Shown in pieces: positions 1 to 4,622 of a stretch of DNA of 7,370 nucleotides; within the stretch, counting starts at the first letter, position 1; each line of letters begins with the position of its first letter. The position numbers and the translations under genes were made by a program. Source of the stretch: Thiobacillaceae bacterium. GTDB taxonomy: Bacteria; Pseudomonadota; Gammaproteobacteria; Burkholderiales; Thiobacillaceae. The DNA lies in the NCBI GenBank assembly GCA_024643305.1, contig JAHENE010000101.1:1-7370 (forward strand). Direction: 5' to 3'. Below the pieces are notes generated by a model, which worked only from the letters and a program-made list of their open reading frames with translations, searched no databases and had not been told where the DNA came from.

Positions 1-696
1 CGCCTGACTGCACTGCGCGAGGCCCTGGATCTACCCGCCCTGTCGCGCATCGAGTGCTTCGACATCAGCCACACCATGGGCGAAGCGACGGTTGCCTCCT
101 GTGTCGTGTTTGACCAGGGCAAGATGCAGAACAGCGAATACCGCCGCTACAACATCAGCGGCATCACCCCGGGCGATGATTACGCCGCCATGCGTGACGC
201 GCTAACCCGGCGTTACCGCAAACTTCAGGAAACAGGCGGGGAAGGCGACGGCAAACGCCCTGACCTCATCCTGATCGATGGCGGCGGCGGACAACTCAAT
301 ATTGCCAAGGAAGTGATGGCGGAACTGGGTATATCCGACATCGATCTCATCGGCGTAGCCAAGGGGCCGGAGCGCAAGCCCGGCATGGAAGAACTTGTCT
401 TCACCGACAGTCGAATACGGCAACTCAAGTCCGACGATCCGGCACTGCATCTTATCCAGACCATACGCGACGAGGCGCACCGTTTTGCCATAACTGGACA
501 CCGTGCGCGGCGCGGCAAGGCCCGCACGCATTCATCGCTGGAGGACGTGCCCGGCATCGGCCCGTCCCGTCGCAAAACCCTGCTTGAGCGCTTTGGCGGT
601 TTGCAGGGTGTAGCAGGTGCCAGTGTCGAAACACTTGCCCAAATACCCGGCATCAGCCGAGAATTGGCACAACGCATATACGACGCACTGCATTGA
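1..696 (+). CDS. uvrC: UvrABC system protein C, C-terminal part (5' truncated by window edge)
   Basis: UvrC is the endonuclease of nucleotide excision repair. With UvrB it cuts the damaged strand on both sides of the lesion. The reading frame is open from base 1, giving 231 visible residues, so the N-terminal GIY-YIG (3' incision) domain and UvrB-binding region lie outside the window. What is visible is the RNase H-like 5' incision domain and the C-terminal helix-hairpin-helix pair. The signatures are FDISHTMGE (Asp at visible residue 21), TPGDDYAAM (residues 56-64), [12 protein letters not shown] (Asp93) and [12 protein letters not shown] (His160), which correspond to the family's catalytic acidic and histidine positions. 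The tandem HhH region (about 181-231, with [13 protein letters not shown] and [12 protein letters not shown]) binds DNA. The gene ends with TGA one base before pgsA, so the two are probably cotranscribed, as in E. coli. Identity is near certain. Confidence 0.97.
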   Translation, partial: RLTALREALDLPALSRIECFDISHTMGEATVASCVVFDQGKMQNSEYRRYNISGITPGDDYAAMRDALTRRYRKLQETGGEGDGKRPDLILIDGGGGQLNIAKEVMAELGISDIDLIGVAKGPERKPGMEELVFTDSRIRQLKSDDPALHLIQTIRDEAHRFAITGHRARRGKARTHSSLEDVPGIGPSRRKTLLERFGGLQGVAGASVETLAQIPGISRELAQRIYDALH

Positions 697-697
697 C

Positions 698-1261
698 ATG
701 CCACTGAACCTGCCCAACCTGCTCACCTGGCTGCGCATCTTGCTCATACCGCTGGTGATTGGCGTGTTCTACCTGCCTGCCCGCCAGTTGTCCTACGAAG
801 AAGCCAATTTGCTGGCCACGGGATTTTTCATCGTGGCGGCCATCACCGACTGGCTGGATGGCTACCTGGCCCGAAAACTCAACCAGATTTCCGCCTTTGG
901 CGCCTTCCTCGATCCTGTCGCCGACAAGCTCATGGTGGCCGCCGCGCTGATCGTGCTCGTGGATCTCGAACGCGTCTCACCTGTCATCGCGCTCATCATT
1001 ATCGGCCGTGAAATCGCCATTTCCGCCCTGCGCGAATGGATGGCCAAGGCAGGGAAATCCGGCAGTGTGGCAGTCAGCTTCATCGGCAAGCTCAAGACCG
1101 CTTTTCAAATGATCGCCATCACTTTGCTGCTGTACTGGGAACCTCTGGGCATCATTCCCATCCAGCTGTTGGGGCATCTGCTCATCAATCTGGCGGCCTT
1201 ATTGACTCTGATTTCCATGTTTTATTACCTGCGCATGGCTGCCAGAACCTTAAAAGACTAA
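698..1261 (+). CDS. pgsA: CDP-diacylglycerol--glycerol-3-phosphate 3-phosphatidyltransferase
   Basis: PgsA makes phosphatidylglycerophosphate from CDP-diacylglycerol and glycerol-3-phosphate, the committed step to phosphatidylglycerol and cardiolipin, in the inner membrane. The 187-residue product is close to the E. coli length. The CDP-alcohol phosphotransferase motif DG-x2-AR-x8-G-x3-D-x3-D is intact: D54-G55, A58-R59, G68, D72, D76, with D51 just before it. Hydrophobic segments near residues 9-26, 36-52, 76-90, 96-108 and 135-182 fit a multi-pass membrane enzyme. I chose ATG 698 because MPLNLPNLLTWLRI is the usual family N-terminus. The frame is open further upstream to 617, but that lies inside uvrC. 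No Shine-Dalgarno site is obvious, and the start is one base after the uvrC stop, which suggests translational coupling or reinitiation. Confidence 0.96.
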   Translation: MPLNLPNLLTWLRILLIPLVIGVFYLPARQLSYEEANLLATGFFIVAAITDWLDGYLARKLNQISAFGAFLDPVADKLMVAAALIVLVDLERVSPVIALIIIGREIAISALREWMAKAGKSGSVAVSFIGKLKTAFQMIAITLLLYWEPLGIIPIQLLGHLLINLAALLTLISMFYYLRMAARTLKD

Positions 1262-1284
1262 GTGCTGGTGAAAATCTCCGTTTG

Positions 1285-1307
1285 CCCGGAATAAAACCGG
1301 GGTTTCT
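1285..1307 (+). terminator. Possible Rho-independent terminator after pgsA
   Basis: A five-pair GC stem (CCCGG at 1285-1289, CCGGG at 1297-1301) closes a seven-base A-rich loop and is followed by GTTTCTT. It sits 23 bases after the pgsA stop and would end the uvrC-pgsA transcript before the DsrE-like gene. The stem is short and the T tract is interrupted by a C, so termination may be partial. Confidence 0.5.
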
Positions 1308-1456
1308 TGCGTCTTAAAACAATCCCAACTCCTTATTTGGACGCAATCAAACTCCACATATCAACCCAATTAATAGAGTAGACTTGCCAGCGGAAGCGGG
1401 ATCATCTGGTTGTCTGGTTGTTTGTTTTTCTCACTTCAATTTCACCCGTATTCACC
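1308..1456 (+). other. Leader / promoter-bearing spacer of the DsrE-like gene
   Basis: This AT-richer spacer separates the putative pgsA terminator from the next gene and must hold that gene's promoter if the terminator works. The best sigma70-like candidate I can find is weak (TTGGAC at 1336-1341, 16-base spacer, then TATCAA), so I do not call it. Near its 3' end, CTGGTTGT occurs twice in tandem (1406-1413 and 1414-1421), followed by a T-rich stretch. No start codon here has a good ribosome binding site. Confidence 0.35.
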
Positions 1457-1462
1457 AAGGAG
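1457..1462 (+). promoter_or_regulatory. Shine-Dalgarno site of the DsrE-like gene
   Basis: AAGGAG lies six bases before ATG 1469. It fixes the start there rather than at the upstream in-frame ATG 1418, and the resulting protein begins with a textbook signal peptide. Confidence 0.85.
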
Positions 1463-1468
1463 ACACAA

Positions 1469-2056
1469 ATGAAGAAAGCAGTAGTAGTTGCAATGGCGTT
1501 GGCCTTTTCCGCCATGAGCCTTTCCGTACTGGCTGAAGAAGAATTCGCGCCCTATGGTTCTGCCAAGGCCATCAAACCAGAGTATGCCCCACAAAAAATG
1601 GCTTTCAGTGTGCAGAGCACGCCTGAAGATACCCCTGCTACCATTACGCAACTGGCTGGCGTATTGAAGCAAGCTGTTGTTGCTGTTCCTAAAGGCACGG
1701 AAATTGAAGTGGTGGTAATCGGCGCGACGGTCGGCGCATTTGCCAAGGAAAATTACTCCACATTCCAGCCCCAGATTGATGCAATTGCCCAGCTAAGCAA
1801 AGGCGCGATACCAATCAAGATTGCTATTTGCGGTAACTCCGTCAAGGGTGCCGGTTACAAGCCAGAGGATATGCACGGCTTCGCCGAGGTCGTTCCTGCG
1901 GGTTACCTCGAACTGGCCAACCTAGGGCAACAGGGCTATGCGATTAACCAGATTGCTATCGTTAATACCAAGGGTGCACGTTACGTCTTCCGTCCGGACC
2001 TGACGCCGAAACCACAGGCCGCCCCCACCGCATCGGCTGCACCGGCAAAAATGTAA
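1469..2056 (+). CDS. Exported DsrE-like (COG1416-type) protein of unknown role
   Basis: The product is 195 residues. Residues 1-22 form a signal peptide (MKK, a hydrophobic core, then SVLA before EEE), so the mature protein is expected in the periplasm. The core, about 43-167, looks like the DsrE/DsrF/YchN-like alpha/beta fold: IEVVVIGATVGAF (79-91) as one strand and loop, IKIAICGNSVKGAG (116-129), then EVVPAGYLEL (140-149) and an LGQQGYA segment (152-158). The ICGNS...VPAG...QGYA pattern is the hallmark I recall for COG1416 proteins. Cys121 is the only cysteine and sits where this family places its conserved cysteine. The C-terminal tail (about 176-195) is Pro/Ala-rich and probably disordered. 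Members of the wider family carry sulfur as persulfide in sulfur oxidation or tRNA thiolation, but a sulfur role here is inference. The gene appears monocistronic, between two hairpins. Codon use looks less GC-rich than in the neighbours. Confidence 0.85.
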   Translation: MKKAVVVAMALAFSAMSLSVLAEEEFAPYGSAKAIKPEYAPQKMAFSVQSTPEDTPATITQLAGVLKQAVVAVPKGTEIEVVVIGATVGAFAKENYSTFQPQIDAIAQLSKGAIPIKIAICGNSVKGAGYKPEDMHGFAEVVPAGYLELANLGQQGYAINQIAIVNTKGARYVFRPDLTPKPQAAPTASAAPAKM

Positions 2057-2072
2057 GTACCGCGGCCCAGGG

Positions 2073-2101
2073 GAGACGGGCCGCCTGGTGCGGCCCGTCT
2101 C
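2073..2101 (+). terminator. Strong hairpin after the DsrE-like gene (probable terminator)
   Basis: GAGACGGGCCGC (2073-2084) and its exact reverse complement (2090-2101) form a perfect 12-pair stem around a five-base loop, starting 17 bases after the stop codon. There is no T tract directly behind it. T-rich sequence comes only at 2126-2136, after a second tiny stem (ACCA 2115-2118 with TGGT 2123-2126). It may terminate, protect the mRNA 3' end, or both. Confidence 0.6.
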
Positions 2102-2123
2102 GATGCAGGGTTCCACCAATGAT

Positions 2124-2171
2124 GGTTTTTGTTTTTCAATAACTTGACAAGAACGCGTCAATGCATAAAAT
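2124..2171 (+). promoter_or_regulatory. Sigma70-type promoter of the tRNA array
   Basis: A consensus TTGACA -35 box (2144-2149), a 16-base spacer and a TAAAAT -10 box (2166-2171) lie just before tRNA-Gly. The expected start is near 2178, about eight bases before the mature tRNA. The A/T-rich segment at 2124-2143 could act as an UP element. The bases after the -10 box (GGCGCC) form a GC-rich discriminator of the kind found at stringently controlled stable-RNA promoters. That control is inferred. Confidence 0.85.
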
Positions 2172-2185
2172 GGCGCCTCTTTGAC

Positions 2186-2261
2186 GCGGGAATAGCTCAG
2201 TTGGTAGAGCGCAACCTTGCCAAGGTTGAGGTCGGGAGTTCGAGCCTCCTTTCCCGCTCCA
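2186..2261 (+). tRNA. tRNA-Gly, anticodon GCC
   Basis: The 76-base gene folds as a complete cloverleaf: acceptor GCGGGAA with TTCCCGC, D stem GCTC/GAGC, anticodon stem CAACC/GGTTG, T stem GGGAG/CTCCT with one G-T pair. The anticodon GCC is at 2219-2221 and reads GGC and GGU. The terminal CCA is encoded. By order it corresponds to glyW of E. coli. It is the first gene behind the strong promoter and is followed after seven bases by a terminator. Confidence 0.98.
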
Positions 2262-2268
2262 GATACCC

Positions 2269-2307
2269 GGGAAAACGAAAGTAACCCTGCTTTCGTTTTC
2301 CCTTTTT
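2269..2307 (+). terminator. Intrinsic terminator between tRNA-Gly and tRNA-Cys
   Basis: GGGAAAACGAAAG (2269-2281) pairs perfectly over 13 bases with 2290-2302 around an eight-base loop, and is followed at once by TTTTT (2303-2307). This is the cleanest intrinsic terminator in the window. It works on the + strand only, since the opposite side has no T run. It should uncouple tRNA-Gly from the two tRNAs behind it, at least in part. Confidence 0.85.
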
Positions 2308-2323
2308 CGTTAAATGCCTTCAT

Positions 2324-2397
2324 GGCGGGGTAGCAAAGTGGTTATGCAGCGGCCTGCAAAGCCGTCTACGCCGGTTCGATTCCGACCCCCGCCTCCA
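2324..2397 (+). tRNA. tRNA-Cys, anticodon GCA
   Basis: The 74-base gene has acceptor GGCGGGG with CCCCGCC, anticodon stem GCGGC/GCCGT (one G-T pair), anticodon GCA at 2356-2358, discriminator base T as expected for tRNA-Cys, and an encoded CCA. It corresponds to cysT of E. coli. One oddity: the T stem (GCCGG against CCGAC) has a C-A mismatch at its second pair. No good promoter fits between it and the preceding terminator; a poor TTAAAT box at 2310-2315 is the only candidate, so it may depend on readthrough. Confidence 0.96.
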
Positions 2398-2416
2398 TTT
2401 CTCTCCCCCCGACGTC

Positions 2417-2425
2417 TGTTAGAAT
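2417..2425 (+). promoter_or_regulatory. Possible extended -10 promoter for tRNA-Leu
   Basis: TGTTAGAAT matches the extended -10 pattern TG-n-TAnAAT, 17 bases before the tRNA-Leu gene, placing a start near 2432. No -35 box is recognisable in the C-rich stretch upstream. This could let tRNA-Leu be made independently of the terminator at 2269-2307. Confidence 0.45.
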
Positions 2426-2442
2426 CCCGGCTCCAATTCCGT

Positions 2443-2532
2443 GCCCGGGTGGTGAAATTGGTAAACACAGCGGACTTAAAATCCGCCGGGCCTAAACAGC
2501 CCTTACCGGTTCGATTCCGGTTCCGGGCACCA
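2443..2532 (+). tRNA. tRNA-Leu, anticodon UAA
   Basis: The 90-base class II tRNA has acceptor GCCCGGG with TCCGGGC (one G-T pair), anticodon stem GCGGA/TCCGC, anticodon TAA at 2477-2479, a long variable arm with GGGC/GCCC stem (2488-2491, 2499-2502), a perfect T stem ACCGG/CCGGT, discriminator A and encoded CCA. It reads UUA and UUG and corresponds to leuZ of E. coli. No terminator follows directly. The next is the leader hairpin of the rimP operon about 90 bases on. Confidence 0.98.
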
Positions 2533-2557
2533 TTCCCCCTTAGAATTCATCCTATTA

Positions 2558-2587
2558 CTGGCATATTTGGTGGCAACTGGATATAAT
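2558..2587 (+). promoter_or_regulatory. Promoter of the rimP-nusA-infB operon
   Basis: A perfect TATAAT -10 box (2582-2587) is preceded at 18 bases by CTGGCA (2558-2563), four of six matches to TTGACA. Transcription would start near 2594 and give a leader of roughly 64 bases before rimP. The perfect -10 may compensate for the weak -35. Confidence 0.65.
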
Positions 2588-2618
2588 CCGTGGGGTTAAA
2601 TTAGTGCTGTTTTATGGC

Positions 2619-2640
2619 ATGGGCGGTTCGCCCATTTTTT
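2619..2640 (+). terminator. Leader hairpin with T tract upstream of rimP (terminator or attenuator)
   Basis: ATGGGCG (2619-2625) pairs with CGCCCAT (2629-2635) around a three-base loop, and the stem runs straight into a T run ending at 2640. It has the form of an intrinsic terminator but lies downstream of the operon promoter and 17 bases before the rimP start codon. It could stop readthrough from the tRNA array, attenuate rimP-nusA-infB transcription, or both. NusA, made from this operon, acts on such pause/terminator hairpins, so feedback is a reasonable idea. I see no clear competing antiterminator pairing. Confidence 0.75.
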
Positions 2641-2657
2641 ATTTGTACGGCTGAAAC

Positions 2658-3083
2658 ATGGAACTGTCCGCGCTACTCGAATCCACGCTTGCCGGCTTAG
2701 GTTATGAACTGGTTGCCTGGGAACGTGCCGGGCGGGGACTGATGCGCATATACATCGACAAGCCCGAGGGCATCAACATCGATGATTGCGTAGCGGTCAG
2801 CAACCACCTGACCCGGTTGTTTACGGTGGAAAACGTGGCATACGACCGCCTGGAAGTATCTTCGCCGGGCATGGATCGGCCCTTGACCAAGGCGGTGGAT
2901 TTCACCCGGTTTGCCGGACAGATGGTGAATGTGAAGCTGCGCGTGCCAATGGATAACCGCAAGAAATATAGCGGCAGGCTGTTGGGCCTTGAAGACAACA
3001 AGGTCAGCCTGGATGTGGACGGAACCGTGATTTTGCTGGATTGGAATAATCTTGATTCGGTGCGACTGAAGCCCGAATTTTAA
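2658..3083 (+). CDS. rimP: Ribosome maturation factor RimP
   Basis: RimP binds the 30S subunit during assembly and helps form the central pseudoknot region and the S12-side body of the small subunit. The 141-residue product is slightly shorter than the E. coli protein (about 150). The family signature [12 protein letters not shown] is at residues 65-76, at the end of the N-terminal alpha/beta domain (about 1-75). The remainder, about 78-141 with [17 protein letters not shown], is the SH3-like C-terminal domain. ATG 2658 gives the usual short N-terminus, though its Shine-Dalgarno site is poor (ACGG). It is first in the operon with nusA and infB, the conserved order in proteobacteria. nusA follows after 16 bases. 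Confidence 0.96.
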   Translation: MELSALLESTLAGLGYELVAWERAGRGLMRIYIDKPEGINIDDCVAVSNHLTRLFTVENVAYDRLEVSSPGMDRPLTKAVDFTRFAGQMVNVKLRVPMDNRKKYSGRLLGLEDNKVSLDVDGTVILLDWNNLDSVRLKPEF

Positions 3084-3099
3084 GCTGGAGGATTAGGCG

Positions 3100-4575
3100 A
3101 TGAGCCGCGAAATGTTGATGCTGGTGGATGCCCTGGCGCGCGAAAAAAATGTTGCGCCTGACATCGTCTTTGGCGCCCTGGAAATGGCCCTGGCTTCTGC
3201 AACAAAAAAACGCATCAAGGGCGATGCCGACGTGCGCGTCGAAATCGACCCCGAAACTGGCGAGTACAAGGCCTTCCGCCGCTGGGTGGTCGTAACAGAA
3301 CAAGAGCTTGAATCCGAGGACAACCAGATTCTGCTGGTGGACGCCCAGTATGACCACCCGGACATCGAGGTCGGTGACTTTGTCGAGGAACCTGTCGAGG
3401 CCATGGAATTCGGCCGCATCGGCGCGCAGGCCGCCAAGCAGGTCATTCTGCAGAAAATTCGCGATGCCGAGCGCGAGCAAATCCTCAATGATTTCCTTGA
3501 GCGCAAGGAACACCTGGTTACCGGCGTAGTGAAACGCATGGACCGCGGCAACGCCATCATCGAATCCGGCCGCGTCGAAGGTTTCCTGCATCGCGACCAG
3601 ATGATCCCGCGCGAGAACCTGCGCGTGGGCGACCGTGTTCGCGCTTACCTCTCAAAAATCGAACGCAGCGGCCGTGGCCCGCAGCTTGTGCTGTCGCGCA
3701 CCGCGCCCGAGTTCATCATGAAGCTGTTCGAACTGGAAGTGCCGGAAATCGAGGAAGGCCTCATCGAAATCAAGGGCGCTGCACGCGACCCCGGTCTGCG
3801 CGCCAAGATTGCGGTCAAATCCAACGACCAGCGCATCGATCCAATTGGCACCTGCATCGGCCTGCGCGGATCGCGTGTGACTTCCGTCACCAACGAACTT
3901 GCAGGCGAGCGAGTAGACATCATCTTGTGGTCACCCGATCCCGCGCAATTCGTCATCAACGCACTTGCGCCTGCCGAAGTCAGCCGCATCGTGGTGGACG
4001 AAGAGAAGCACAGCATCGACGTCGTGGTGGAAGAAGACCAGCTGGGAAAAGCCATTGGTTCCAACGGCCAGAACGTGCGCCTGGCCTCTGAACTGAGCGG
4101 CTGGGAACTGAACATCATCACCGAGGAAGTCGCCTCGGAGAAAAAAGCCAAGGAAAGCGAAACCATCCGCAGCTTGTTCATGGAAAAACTCGACGTAGAC
4201 GAGGAAGTGGCGCAAATCCTGGTCGAGGAAGGCTTCTCCACACTGGAAGAAGTCGCCTATGTGCCTATTACCGAAATGCAGGAAATCGAGTCATTCGACG
4301 AAGAAATCATCGAGGAACTCAGAAACCGCGCACGTAACGCCCTGTTGACCGCAGCCATCGTCGGCGAGGAAAAGGTCGAGGCCTCTGCCGGCGACCTGCT
4401 CTCGCTGGATGGCATGGACCCGGAAACTGCGCGCCTGCTGGCTACCAAGGGCATTCACACCACCGAGGATCTGGCCGATCTGGCGGTAGACGATCTGGTC
4501 GAAATGACCGAGATGGACGAAGAACGCGCAAAACAACTCATCATGGCCGCGCGCGCGCCATGGTTTGCCGAATAA
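3100..4575 (+). CDS. nusA: Transcription termination/antitermination protein NusA
   Basis: NusA binds RNA polymerase near the RNA exit channel, promotes hairpin-dependent pausing and termination, and in complex with other Nus factors supports antitermination of rRNA operons. The 491-residue product matches the E. coli length (495). Domains in order: N-terminal polymerase-binding domain (about 1-130), S1 domain (about 136-200, [23 protein letters not shown]), KH1 (about 230-290, with [11 protein letters not shown] at 250-260), KH2 (about 298-345, with [14 protein letters not shown] at 316-329), then two acidic C-terminal repeats (about 363-413 and 436-488). The two repeats are typical of gamma- and betaproteobacterial NusA and contact the polymerase alpha subunit. 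The start is supported by GGAGG at 3087-3091, eight bases before ATG. All expected parts are present. Confidence 0.98.
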   Translation: MSREMLMLVDALAREKNVAPDIVFGALEMALASATKKRIKGDADVRVEIDPETGEYKAFRRWVVVTEQELESEDNQILLVDAQYDHPDIEVGDFVEEPVEAMEFGRIGAQAAKQVILQKIRDAEREQILNDFLERKEHLVTGVVKRMDRGNAIIESGRVEGFLHRDQMIPRENLRVGDRVRAYLSKIERSGRGPQLVLSRTAPEFIMKLFELEVPEIEEGLIEIKGAARDPGLRAKIAVKSNDQRIDPIGTCIGLRGSRVTSVTNELAGERVDIILWSPDPAQFVINALAPAEVSRIVVDEEKHSIDVVVEEDQLGKAIGSNGQNVRLASELSGWELNIITEEVASEKKAKESETIRSLFMEKLDVDEEVAQILVEEGFSTLEEVAYVPITEMQEIESFDEEIIEELRNRARNALLTAAIVGEEKVEASAGDLLSLDGMDPETARLLATKGIHTTEDLADLAVDDLVEMTEMDEERAKQLIMAARAPWFAE

Positions 4576-4622
4576 AACAATCGGCCTGAAACACCAGGTA
4601 TTTTAAGGACGGAATCCGCTGC

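Noticed and set aside
617..697. Extended N-terminus for pgsA
   Set aside because: The frame is open back to ATG 617, but this overlaps the conserved uvrC HhH coding region and would add 27 non-family residues before the normal PgsA start.
1418..1468. Upstream ATG for the DsrE-like gene
   Set aside because: Starting at 1418 would bury the signal peptide behind 17 residues and has no Shine-Dalgarno site, whereas ATG 1469 has AAGGAG at good spacing.
1922..2323. 133-codon - strand open frame across the tRNA-Gly region
   Set aside because: It runs antisense through the end of the DsrE-like gene, its hairpin, the tRNA promoter and tRNA-Gly. It has no ribosome binding site and looks like the common false protein called over tRNA genes.
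2186..2532. tRNA array as a prophage or island attachment site
   Set aside because: No direct repeat of a tRNA 3' end, no integrase and no foreign gene block is visible within the window.
2314..2586. 90-codon + strand open frame over tRNA-Cys and tRNA-Leu
   Set aside because: Most of it is the translation of two tRNA genes (for example RARVVKLVNTADLKSAGP comes from tRNA-Leu). It is not a real protein.
3004..3591. 195-codon - strand open frame opposite rimP/nusA
   Set aside because: It is a shadow of nusA codon bias, overlaps two well-identified genes and matches no family I recognise.
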